This document shows positions 26,901-35,417 of a stretch of DNA of 64,000 nt, in pieces; positions within the stretch are counted from its first letter, which is position 1, and each line of letters opens with the position of its first letter. The DNA is taken from positions 109,732 through 173,731 of the forward strand of contig VZRS01002658.1 of the NCBI GenBank assembly GCA_013398055.1, read 5' to 3'. The translations under genes were made by a program, and so were the position numbers. Source of the DNA: Ifrita kowaldi (taxonomy: Eukaryota; Chordata; Aves; Passeriformes; Cinclosomatidae). Below the pieces are notes generated by a model. It searched no databases. It had not been told where the DNA came from and saw nothing but the letters and a program-made list of their open reading frames with translations.

Positions 26901-27829
26901 CCCAGCATTCCATAGCTTACATTAGGAAAGAGATTCTGGAGATGTTCTCCCTGCTGTGTATCATGTCAAGAGTGCATTTGGAGCTGAAGTACATGTATTA
27001 ATATACAGTAGCTGTCAAATTAAAAATCCCTGTGCTAGGGAGTTGCTTTTTAGATGGTGCTTGCATTTGTGACAACTACAGTGTAATGTATGTAATGATA
27101 AAAAAGTAGGGATTCATCAGACCAGAAGCAAGGTGAGGTAAGGAAATTACTGCGTATGACAAACTGTTTGTAATGTGTGGTAAGATGATGAAAAATTACT
27201 GTAGTTCACTAATGTTCTTTTTATTGGCACTACAGTGAGAACCATCTGTTTCCTGCAAAGCCGTTGCGTGATTCCCAGAGCCACCTACTTACGGATACAC
27301 CATCTTGGTCAGAAACTACTGCAAAGGCTGAAAAGGGCAAAGTTGGTAAGGAGTTGACTCATGCTGCAATGATTTATGTTGTATAAACTAGTTTTGGAGG
27401 ATATCGTGTAACAATGACCACAGTCACATGGTTTGTATTCATGAACCAAAATTTATGAAGCTTATTTAAATACATGCTTGTAGGAAGTTCCATGTATCAA
27501 GCTGCTGTGCCTTTCCCAAACCTGACCAAGGGATACTGAGAACACTGAAACCAGTAGGTGCTAATTATTTTTTTAAGCTAGGCTTGGTAGCACTTTTGAC
27601 AACAAATTGCTTAAAAAAGAAGTAACACCTATTTGCAGCTAGTGAAAAGCTGTGTAATAGACACAGGACAGGAATAGACTTGGTAACAGTGTAATGACAT
27701 TAAAATGATTGTTAATTCAAGGTTGTATTATTTGCTGAAATTGACATGAGACCTTTTCCTGTGGGAATACTATTTTTTGTCTTTCAAGGTATGAGCAATC
27801 CTGCATTAACCATGGAAAATGAAACCTAA
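8906..27829 (+). CDS. ZDHHC2: ZDHHC2 palmitoyltransferase, exons 2-12 (5' partial)
   Basis: A DHHC-family protein S-acyltransferase that transfers palmitate from palmitoyl-CoA to cysteines of membrane-associated proteins; the mammalian protein acts at plasma membrane and recycling endosomes (family knowledge). Eleven exons join in phase: 8906-8932, 11943-12037, 14937-15057, 16005-16074, 17678-17710, 22396-22516, 23355-23487, 25779-25905, 26075-26167, 27236-27345, 27789-27829. They encode 323 residues, one fewer than the matching part of human ZDHHC2 (missing L in the KNLENH region). Order: membrane segment 2 (VAYHIFFMLF), the cysteine-rich zinc domain with catalytic DHHC, membrane segments 3 and 4 (LLFLAYSLLYCLFIAA; MFLFFAAAMFSVSLSSLF), then a cytosolic tail with SQSHLL and ending NPALTMENET. 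Exon 1 is before the window. Exons 11-12 recur at 31512 and 32065. Identification is from memory of the human protein, but match and phase are unambiguous. Confidence 0.97.
8933..11942 (+). other. ZDHHC2: ZDHHC2 intron 2
   Basis: No gene or clear transposon recognised. A T/G low-complexity tract lies near 10009-10060. Short open frames on both strands show no family I recognise. Confidence 0.7.
11943..12037 (+). CDS. ZDHHC2: ZDHHC2 exon 3
   Basis: Acceptor TTTTAG, donor GAA/GTAAGA, 95 nt. It completes the V codon begun in exon 2 and encodes 32 residues: hydrophobic membrane segment 2 (VAYHIFFMLFIWSY), then the cytosolic stretch TLPMNPSKE that is highly conserved in ZDHHC2 and ZDHHC15. Confidence 0.96.
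12038..14936 (+). other. ZDHHC2: ZDHHC2 intron 3
   Basis: Nothing recognised beyond AT-rich intronic sequence. Overlapping chance frames on both strands at 13.8-14.3 kb lack recognisable domains. Confidence 0.7.
14937..15057 (+). CDS. ZDHHC2: ZDHHC2 exon 4
   Basis: Acceptor TTCCAG, donor GGAG/GTAAAT, 121 nt. It encodes 40 residues of the cytosolic region before the cysteine-rich domain, from FHLSYSDKE to DLPIYTRTMSG. The final G is completed to an alanine codon by exon 5. Confidence 0.96.
15058..16004 (+). other. ZDHHC2: ZDHHC2 intron 4
   Basis: Contains a short (AAT)n run near 15413-15430 and a T/G low-complexity tract near 15700-15735. No other feature seen. Confidence 0.7.
16005..16074 (+). 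CDS. ZDHHC2: ZDHHC2 exon 5 (zinc-binding start of cysteine-rich domain)
   Basis: Acceptor CTTTAG, donor ACAA/GTAAGA, 70 nt. It encodes AIRYCDRCHLVKPDRCHHCS plus VCD and two bases of a lysine codon. The CxxC, HxxC and CxxC spacing is the zinc-binding part of the DHHC cysteine-rich domain. Human has QLI where this bird has HLV. Confidence 0.97.
16075..17677 (+). other. ZDHHC2: ZDHHC2 intron 5
   Basis: No coding or repeat feature recognised. Confidence 0.7.
17678..17710 (+). CDS. ZDHHC2: ZDHHC2 exon 6 (33-nt exon carrying the DHHC catalytic motif)
   Basis: Acceptor TTTAAAG, donor CTTG/GTGAGT. Read in phase from exon 5 it gives K-CILKMDHHCPW: the catalytic Asp-His-His-Cys tetrad whose cysteine forms the acyl-enzyme intermediate. 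The length is a multiple of three, so skipping this exon alone would keep the frame but remove the active site. The acceptor has a fairly weak polypyrimidine tract. Confidence 0.96.
17711..22395 (+). other. ZDHHC2: ZDHHC2 intron 6
   Basis: The largest complete ZDHHC2 intron here (4.7 kb). Holds a C/A low-complexity tract at about 18779-18825, a T run at about 21247-21268 and a (GGT)n tract near 22169-22184. No gene recognised. Confidence 0.7.
22396..22516 (+). CDS. ZDHHC2: ZDHHC2 exon 7 (end of cysteine-rich domain and membrane segment 3)
   Basis: Acceptor TTATCAG, donor GGACA/GTAAGT, 121 nt. It completes W of DHHCPW and encodes VNNCVGFSNYKFF, the conserved end of the cysteine-rich domain, followed by membrane segment 3 (LLFLAYSLLYCLFIAATD) and LQYFIKFWT. 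I see no difference from the human peptide as I remember it. Confidence 0.97.
22517..23354 (+). other. ZDHHC2: ZDHHC2 intron 7
   Basis: Contains the CR1 3' end at about 22610-22898; the rest is AT-rich with nothing recognised. Confidence 0.75.
22610..22898 (+). mobile_element. CR1 LINE 3' end
   Basis: Shows the CR1 3' region in forward orientation: 'ggaagaaattctttactg', 'ccaggtaggatggggctttg', 'agcaacctggtctaatggaa', 'actagatgatctttatgg', and the terminal ATTCTGTGATTC repeat. The 3' terminus appears complete and the element is 5'-truncated, as is usual for CR1. Confidence 0.92.
23355..23487 (+). CDS. ZDHHC2: ZDHHC2 exon 8 (membrane segment 4)
   Basis: Acceptor TTTTTAG, donor TTAG/GTAAGT, 133 nt. 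It encodes NGLPDTQAKFHI, membrane segment 4 (MFLFFAAAMFSVSLSSLFGY) and HCWLVSKNKSTL, entering the cytosolic tail just before the TxE motif (T in this exon, E made across the junction). Confidence 0.97.
23488..25778 (+). other. ZDHHC2: ZDHHC2 intron 8
   Basis: No exon, RNA gene or clear transposon recognised. A small local AAAGG/AAAGT-type repeat lies at about 24555-24588. Confidence 0.7.
25779..25905 (+). CDS. ZDHHC2: ZDHHC2 exon 9
   Basis: Acceptor CTTTTCAG, donor TCAAG/GTATAC, 127 nt. It encodes EVFRAPIFRHRTDKNGFSLG and on to KKYWLLPVFS. The DKNGFSLGFSKN and VFGDEKKYW blocks are typical of ZDHHC2 and ZDHHC15. Differences from human include VFRAPI for AFRSPV and HRT for HGT. Confidence 0.96.
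26075..26167 (+). CDS. ZDHHC2: ZDHHC2 exon 10
   Basis: Acceptor TTTTCAG, donor AAAAA/GTAATC, 93 nt. It encodes the cytosolic-tail stretch SLGDGCSFPTCLVNQDPEQ and the following serine-rich linker ending SSSK. Human has R where this has C in FPTCLVNQ. The exon sits 45 bp left of the duplicated block, so it is single-copy. Confidence 0.95.
26168..27235 (+). other. ZDHHC2: ZDHHC2 intron 10 (first copy)
   Basis: From 26213 onward the intron belongs to the duplicated block. No exon or clear transposon recognised. Confidence 0.75.
27236..27345 (+). CDS. ZDHHC2: ZDHHC2 exon 11 (first copy)
   Basis: Acceptor CACTACAG, donor GTTG/GTAAGG, 110 nt. It encodes NENHLFPAKPLRDSQSHLLT and on to AEKGKV. SQSHLL is a serine-dileucine type signal; endosomal sorting signals have been described in this tail in mammals. 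The exon lies within the duplicated unit and is repeated identically at 31512-31621. Confidence 0.95.
27346..27788 (+). other. ZDHHC2: ZDHHC2 intron 11 (first copy)
   Basis: A 443-bp intron that lies wholly within the duplicated block and carries several of the copy-distinguishing substitutions. Nothing else recognised. Confidence 0.75.
27789..27829 (+). CDS. ZDHHC2: ZDHHC2 exon 12, C-terminus and stop (first copy)
   Basis: Acceptor TTTCAAG. It encodes GMSNPALTMENET and a TAA stop, identical to the human C-terminus. Repeated identically at 32065-32105. A GTAAGG at 27857, only 27 nt after the stop, could be a donor for a 3' UTR intron. Confidence 0.95.
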
Positions 27830-28093
27830 TTTCCCTTAAAAGAAACATCTGAATATGTAAGGAAAGGTATGGTAATATTCTCTGTACTTAATATTTTATT
27901 CACTGATTCCTTACCATTGAAGAATGCACAAAAGAAAACTACTAAAACGCTTCCTTTTTTCTTTTCTTCAATTAATTTTTTTACCACGTGTTGTAGCACA
28001 TGAATTCATAGTTTTAAACTAAACCTCCTATTTCTTGATGTGTTATGTTTGCAAATTAGTTTGATCTTTATACTCATTTAGGTAATAGTCCAA

Positions 28094-28094
<1 letters not shown>

Positions 28095-28160
<66 letters not shown>
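28095..28160 (+). repeat. (ATT)22 microsatellite, copy 1
   Basis: Pure trinucleotide run of 22 ATT units in the ZDHHC2 3' region. Confidence 0.97.
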
Positions 28161-28161
<1 letters not shown>

Positions 28162-30487
28162 CCTTTCTTTAGAAAGATACTGAGATTGTGAGTATTCAAG
28201 CTGTTCAGCCAATATCTGTAGCGCTAAGTTTGAAAATTAGGCTGGTTCTTAATACGGAATGCAAAGATCATAGCTTTGTCTGCTAAAGCAGATAAAAGTC
28301 TGTTAAATGATGAAGCAAAAAGGTTTTAGTCTAATGTATCAGTGTCTTGCTCTGAGTCAGGTTGTGAACTGCATCCTATTTAATAGCAAAAACATGCTGC
28401 CGACTGAAGAGAAAAGGTGTCCATATGACTTCCTGAGCATTTAATCACCTGTTTTCAAAAACAGCTGAGATTTTCTTGATGTCTTGCATTAATATCGTGC
28501 AACACAGACTTCTCAAAAAGCAAGTTTGAGAAGCAGCTAGTAAATTCTGTTGGGTACATAACAAGAGTTGACCTTTACCCTGGGTTGTGGAGAATGAACA
28601 CAATCATCATGTTTACTCTAGTACTTGAATATTGCTAGCTCCACCGAAGCTTACGGAATTAAACTATTTCATATTCAAAACTGTATAAAAAGTTTGACTC
28701 CAACCCTACAAATTTCTGCATACCAAATAGTTGGTATGGAGGAGTTGTTCCAGCCAGGTCATTTCTTCTCTGCTGTTGGAAGCACCTTTTCAGTCATCCT
28801 GAAAAAGTGTCTCAAGTGGATGTCCTTTATTTATGTGTGATATGACTCTTGAACACGCTGTTGTAGCTGTGAGGTTGCTCATGGTCCCTCATGGAGGAAA
28901 TAAAAGGCATGGAAAGTCATCAGGGAACTGCAGGGATTGTTACCAGACCCGTTAGGAATGGAAGTGCACTGCCAAGGCAGATTATAAAACTAGCACTTGT
29001 GCAGATACCAACAGATGGGCCCATAGCTTGTACCAAAAAGTTCCCAAAAGTTCAGTTTGGTTCACAAAAGAAATTTAAAAGCCTCTTGGCCCTTACATTC
29101 TGATTTTGTGTTCAGTGATGAAGACACAGTTCCAGATATAGGTACATCTGCAAACTTGATGGTGTGATGTGTTAGAGGTGTTGAAAATGTGGGTGTCAGA
29201 TGAACAGAGTTAAAGAGATGAGCGAAGGCAACTCAGACGGTGTCTTCAATTCTCACTTCTCTGTGTATGTTATTTTAATAGAATATAAACCCCTCATTTC
29301 TAACCCTTTGTTCAAAATGTAAAATGCTGCATTTCTGCCCTGTTTAATCCAACAGTTCTTTCAACAAAACAACAGCTTCTGTAAAAGACTAAATTATTTA
29401 CCTTCAGTTAGTTTAATGTCTTACATGTCATCACTAATTAAGAGTAATACAGACTTTAAAGCAACAGATTTTTGGATTGTTACAGAAATACCATTAATTA
29501 CAACTAGTTTTATTAGGTTGGAGTTCTACTTTCTAAAGTCCTAACACTTTATTTACTTAAGCAATAGTTTTTAAACTTTAATCTTTCTTTGAAGAATGTG
29601 TACATTTTATTGGAACTTTGTCATTCAGATTACTCTGAATATCAAACATGGTCTGTGACTGTTTTAAAGATGTTAAAAGTGGGTGGGTTTTCCCAGCTGT
29701 TTAGCTTGATAAACATCTTGTGCTCTTTTTAAATTATTTTTTTCTTTTAGTCCAGTCTGAGAAAGATTTGTGTTTGCAACCTGATTACTTCGCTCCCTGG
29801 CATTTGGGGGCTTTGTTTGGTGTTGTTTTTTCTTTTTGTAAGCCTCTATTTTGAAACATGGCTTTTTAAAGAGAGATTACTTTCAGAGGCAGTTATGTTC
29901 CAAAAATAAGTGTAAAGCCACATGAAGGGGCTCCTGGAAGTTGGTTTTGCCTCTGATGGACTCATGCACTTTCAGAAGGGCAGTGAGGACTGGTACTTCT
30001 TTGGCATGAGCATAAGCACCAGATTGGTTGTACCCTTAGCTCTGAGATATTTCTATGTGCCAGTTAAAACTTTCTGGAGAAGTAACAAAAAAGACAGATT
30101 ACTGTCGACATATATGTGACATACTGGAATGGGGGCTGGAATAAGAGCCCTTATACAAAAACTTCTTTTAGCTACTTTGCATTTAACTTCATTTCTTTAT
30201 TGACAATATTTGAGTTCTATTTGTTCCTAGGGATTGAATAGAATACTTTTAATAGAGCTGCTGCAGTCACCACAACAAAACCATGTAATTTCATCTTAGA
30301 TATGAAAAATACAGCCCGCAGCCCCTGCCAATGTGTTAGAACTAGAATTTCTGTCCCAATGAAAGATCTGTTCAATATTCTGTATCCTATAATCCTTCAC
30401 ATTTGAGCAGAGGACTAATTACTGAAAGTGCCAGGTGTGGTTTACACTAATGTAATAGAGAATTGTTTTTTAATTATGTTGGTACCT

Positions 30488-30488
30488 N
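30488..30488. other. single N at duplication junction
   Basis: One undetermined base lies exactly between the two copies (GGTACCT-N-TCCTGTG). Together with allele-level identity, this points to an assembly join rather than a biological breakpoint. Confidence 0.98.
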
Positions 30489-31511
30489 TCCTGTGCACAC
30501 ATAAACAAAATGATGCATAATATACTTAAAAGTGGTAGGGAAATGAAGAGTATCTTTTTAATAAATCCAAGTCAGATTTTAAACAGTTAAGCTGTAAAAC
30601 AGGTAATCCTCAGATTTATATTTGAATTTATGGAAATGAGATGGGGTGGGTTTTTCCCCTGATGTGCTTTGTCTCGGTTCAGTGGCATCCCAGGACCTGA
30701 ATTTTCCACACCTGCCTAACAATCAGTATCAGCAGCATTCTATTCTGCATTCATCAGAGATGGTTGGTTAGTCAGTCCGCCTGTGATACAAATGCATTAC
30801 CTTGCATGGCTTTTGGGGGACCCCCGCTTCTTCTTGTCTGGTGAAAGCTGCTTCATATAAGGGAATCCCTAATGGCACTTGTGCCAAAGCACAAGAAGCT
30901 GAATATTAAGTGTTCTTTCTGCTGATAATAGAACATATTTTATTAATTCTTATCCTTAATGGACATGACATCTTTAAAGTGTGAAAAGTATGCATATGCT
31001 CCTTTAAATAACGTCATATTGCGTCTTTTTCGAAACATTTATGTAATGAAAAGTGTGATAAGTATAGTAGACTTGAATATGTGGGTAAGAAATGATAATG
31101 GAATCATATTGATGATCTTTTATTCATAGAAGACGTACTACATTTCAGCTGGCTGTTTACTGATGTTTTATCTTACTCCAGCATTCCATAGCTTACATTA
31201 GGAAAGAGATTCTGGAGATGTTCTCCCTGCTGTGTATCATGTCAAGAGTGCATTTGGAGCTGAAGTACATGTATTAATATACAGTAGCTGTCAAATTAAA
31301 AATCCCTGTGCTAGGGAGTTGCTTTTTAGATGGTGCTTGCATTTGTGACAACTACAGTGTAATGTATGTAATGATAAAAAAGTAGGGATTCATCAGACCA
31401 GAAGCAAGGTGAGGTAAGGAAATTACTGCGTATGACAAACTGTTTGTAATGTGTGGTAAGATGATGAAAAATTACTGTAGTTCACTAATGTTCTTTTTAT
31501 TGGCACTACAG

Positions 31512-31621
31512 TGAGAACCATCTGTTTCCTGCAAAGCCGTTGCGTGATTCCCAGAGCCACCTACTTACGGATACACCATCTTGGTCAGAAACTACTGCAA
31601 AGGCTGAAAAGGGCAAAGTTG
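31512..31621 (+). other. ZDHHC2: duplicate of ZDHHC2 exon 11
   Basis: Second copy of exon 11 with the same acceptor, donor and coding bases as 27236-27345. If the duplication were real, exon 10 could splice to either copy with the same protein result. Splicing exon 11 copy 1 directly to this copy would shift the frame, because exon 11 enters after two codon bases and leaves after one. Confidence 0.9.
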
Positions 31622-32064
31622 GTAAGGAGTTGACTCATGCTGCAATGATTTATGTTGTATAAACTAGTTTTGGAGGATATAGTGTAACAATGACCATGGT
31701 CACGTGGTTTGTATTCATGAACCAAAATTTATGAAGCTTATTTAAATACATGCTTGTAGGAAGTTCCATGTATCAAGCTGCTGTGCCTTTCCCAAACCTG
31801 ACCAAGGGATACTGAGAACACTGAAACCAGTAGGTGCTAATTATTTTTTTAAGCTAGGCTTGGTAGCACTTTTGACAACAAATTGCTTAAAAAAGAAGTA
31901 ACACCTATTTGCAGCTAGTGAAAAGCTGTGTAATAGACACAGGACAGGAATAGACTTGGTAACAGTGTAATGACATTAAAATGATTGTTAATTCAAGGTT
32001 GTGTTATTTGCTGAAATTGACATGAGACCTTTTCCTGTGGGAATACTATTTTTTGTCTTTCAAG

Positions 32065-32105
32065 GTATGAGCAATCCTGCATTAACCATGGAAAATGAAA
32101 CCTAA
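32065..32105 (+). other. ZDHHC2: duplicate of ZDHHC2 exon 12 with stop
   Basis: Second copy of the terminal coding exon, identical to 27789-27829 with its splice acceptor and TAA. It is most likely the same genomic locus represented twice. Confidence 0.9.
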
Positions 32106-32369
32106 TTTCCCTTAAAAGAAACATCTGAATATGTAAGGAAAGGTATGGTAATATTCTCTGTACTTAATATTTTATTCACTGATTCCTTACCATTGAAGAA
32201 TGCACAAAAGAAAACTACTAAAACGCTTCCTTTTTTCTTTTCTTCAATTAATTTTTTTACCACGTGTTGTAGCACATGAATTCATAGTTTTAAACTAAAC
32301 CTCCTATTTCTTGATGTGTTATGTTTGCAAATTAGTTTGATCTTTATACTCATTTAGGTAATAGTCCAA

Positions 32370-32370
<1 letters not shown>

Positions 32371-32418
<48 letters not shown>
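32371..32418 (+). repeat. (ATT)16 microsatellite, copy 2
   Basis: The counterpart run in the second copy has 16 units, 18 bp shorter. This single indel accounts for the whole length difference between the copies. Confidence 0.97.
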
Positions 32419-32419
<1 letters not shown>

Positions 32420-35411
32420 CCTTTCTTTAGAAAGATACTGAGATTGTGAGTATTCAAGCTGTTCAGCCAATATCTGTAGCGCTAAGTTTGAAAATTAGGC
32501 TGGTTCTTAATACGGAATGCAAAGATCATAGCTTTGTCTGCTAAAGCAGATAAAAGTCTGTTAAATGATGAAGCAAAAAGGTTTTAGTCTAATGTATCAG
32601 TGTCTTGCTCTGAGTCAGGTTGTGAACTGCATCCTATTTAATAGCAAAAACATGCTGCCGACTGAAGAGAAAAGGTGTCCATATGACTTCCTGAGCATTT
32701 AATCACCTGTTTTCAAAAACAGCTGAGATTTTCTTGATGTCTTGCATTAATATCATGCAACACAGACTTCTCAAAAAGCAAGTTTGAGAAGCAGCTAGTA
32801 AATTCTGTTGGGTACATAACAAGAGTTGACCTTTACCCTGGGTTGTGGAGAATGAACACAATCATCATGTTTACTCTAGTACTTGAATATTGCTAGCTTC
32901 ACCGAAGCTTACGGAATTAAACTATTTCATATTCAAAACTGTATAAAAAGTTTGACTCCAACCCTACAAATTTCTGCATACCAAATAGTTGGTATGGAGG
33001 AGTTGTTCCAGCCAGGTCATTTCTTCTCTGCTGTTGGAAGCACCTTTTCAGTCATCCTGAAAAAGTGTCTCAAGTGGATGTCCTTTATTTATGTGTGATA
33101 TGACTCTTGAACACGCTGTTGTAGCTGTGAGGTTGCTCATGGTCCCTCATGGAGGAAATAAAAGGCATGGAAAGTCATCAGGGAACTGCAGGGATTGTTA
33201 CCAGACCCGTTAGGAATGGAAGTGCACTGCCAAGGCAGATTATAAAACTAGCACTTGTGCAGATACCAACAGATGGGCCCATAGCTTGTACCAAAAAGTT
33301 CCCAAAAGTTCAGTTTGGTTCACAAAAGAAATTTAAAAGCCTCTTGGCCCTTACATTCTGATTTTGTGTTCAGTGATGAAGACACAGTTCCAGATATAGG
33401 TACATCTGCAAACTTGATGGTGTGATGTGTTAGAGGTGTTGAAAATGTGGGTGTCAGATGAACAGAGTTAAAGAGATGAGCGAAGGCAACTCAGACGGTG
33501 TCTTCAATTCTCACTTCTCTGTGTATGTTATTTTAATAGAATATAAACCCCTCATTTCTAACCCTTTGTTCAAAATGTAAAATGCTGCATTTCTGCCCTG
33601 TTTAATCCAACAGTTCTTTCAACAAAACAACAGCTTCTGTAAAAGACTAAATTATTTACCTTCAGTTAGTTTAATGTCTTACATGTCATCACTACTTCAG
33701 AGTAATACAGACTTTAAAGCAACAGATTTTTGGATTGTTACAGAAATACCATTAATTACAACTAGTTTTATTAGGTTGGAGTTCTACTTTCTAAAGTCCT
33801 AACACTTTATTTACTTAAGCAATAGTTTTTAAACTTTAATCTTTCTTTGAAGAATGTGTACATTTTATTGGAACTTTGTCATTCAGATTACTCTGAATAT
33901 CAAACATGGTCTGTGACTGTTTTAAAGATGTTAAAAGTGGGTGGGTTTTCCCAGCTGTTTAGCTTGATAAACATCTTGTGCTCTTTTTAAATTATTTTTT
34001 TCTTTTAGTCCAGTCTGAGAAAGATTTGTGTTTGCAACCTGATTACTTCGCTCCCTGGCATTTGGGGGCTTTGTTTGGTGTTGTTTTTTCTTTTTGTAAG
34101 CCTCTATTTTGAAACATGGCTTTTTAAAGAGAGATTACTTTCAGAGGCAGTTATGTTCCAAAAATAAGTGTAAAGCCACATGAAGGGGCTCCTGGAAGTT
34201 GGTTTTGCCTCTGATGGACTCATGCACTTTCAGAAGGGCAGTGAGGACTGGTACTTCTTTGGCATGAGCATAAGCACCAGATTGGTTGTACCCTTAGCTC
34301 TGAGATATTTCTATGTGCCAGTTAAAACTTTCTGGAGAAGTAACAAAAAAGACAGATTACTGTCGACATATATGTGACATACTGGAATGGGGGCTGGAAT
34401 AAGAGCCCTTATACAAAAACTTCTTTTAGCTACTTTGCATTTAACTTCATTTCTTTATTGACAATATTTGAGTTCTATTTGTTCCTAGGGATTGAATAGA
34501 ATACTTTTAATAGAGCTGCTGCAGTCACCACAACAAAACCATGTAATTTCATCTTAGATATGAAAAATACAGCCCGCAGCCCCTGCCAATGTGTTAGAAC
34601 TAGAATTTCTGTCCCAATGAAAGATCTGTTCAATATTCTGTATCCTATAATCCTTCACATTTGAGCAGAGGACTAATTACTGAAAGTGCCAGGTGTGGTT
34701 TACACTAATGTAATAGAGAATTGTTTTTTAATTATGTTGGTACCTGGAAGTACTTTAAAAATAGCTCATGTCATTTTATAATCTGGTGGCCTGCCTGCTG
34801 TGTAGTCAGTACTTACCACTGTCATCCTGAAGTAGATTAATAACATAACTGTGAACAGTCTGACTGGGTTCCTCTTCAGGGTGCAAGTTTTATTCTGCTG
34901 TTGGTCACTTTCCCCTTCAAGTTGATGAGATGGGTTACAATAACATAATTTTTAAGTATTCTTTGATTCTAATAATGTGTTTTGTGATTAATGTTCTGTT
35001 CCAGTTTAAGAACAAGCTGTTGTTGGATGGAAGATGCATTCTTCCGAATATCAGCCCTGTTGGCCAGCTGCTCCTGTCTGCTCCTCTATGGATGTGCTCA
35101 GAAAACAAACTGACAGATGATTAGCTGTCTCCATGTCACTGCTTGAAACATGAAACTAAACATACTACTTCTGAACCATATAAAGGATGTTTCAACTTAA
35201 AATTACTGGGTTTGAATGGTGAAGGATGACTGAGTACTAGAAAGCAGAAAAAAAGAAGAGTCTGCGTTTACAATTGTAAAAATTCAATGGCTGGTTTTAC
35301 TTTGATATTCAGCACAAGAAAAATGTGACCTCCTTACTATCAGTTCATGTTCTTGGCTTGGTTTTGAAAACTCACCTTTTATTTCAAGTTGTTGCAAGTA
35401 GTTGACTTTAA

Positions 35412-35417
35412 AATAAA
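35412..35417 (+). terminator. ZDHHC2: candidate ZDHHC2 polyadenylation signal
   Basis: AATAAA, followed by T-rich then GT-containing sequence, about 670 bp after the end of the duplication. Alternatives include AATAAA at 28899 (within the duplicated block) and a distal one at 38637. Confidence 0.5.

Larger units (their letters stand above)
26213..30487 (+). repeat. direct duplication, copy 1 (4275 bp)
   Basis: Nearly identical to 30489-34745. It covers the end of intron 10, exon 11, intron 11, exon 12 and about 2.6 kb after the stop. By eye the copies differ at about ten single bases and in the length of an ATT microsatellite (22 versus 16 units). Offset is 4276 bp before the microsatellite and 4258 bp after it. 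Confidence 0.97.
30489..34745 (+). repeat. direct duplication, copy 2 (4257 bp)
   Basis: Second copy of the ZDHHC2 terminal-exon block, starting directly after a single N at 30488. The sequence after 34745 is unique. Divergence of roughly 0.2% plus one microsatellite length change is the size expected between two alleles. Confidence 0.97.

Noticed and set aside
28095..28160. Periodic repeat as a CRISPR-like array
   Set aside because: It is a pure ATT microsatellite with no spacers, in a vertebrate intronic or UTR context.
28690..29230. Possible very old CR1 fragment in the ZDHHC2 3' region
   Set aside because: Short resemblances such as 'catctgcaaacttgatg' and 'gctcatggtccctcatgg' are suggestive, but too few to call without an alignment to CR1 consensus.
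28625..30119. Three frames of 65-71 codons repeated at 32883-34377 as a possible conserved gene cluster
   Set aside because: They are identical only because the whole block is duplicated; they sit in 3' UTR or flanking sequence and show no domain.
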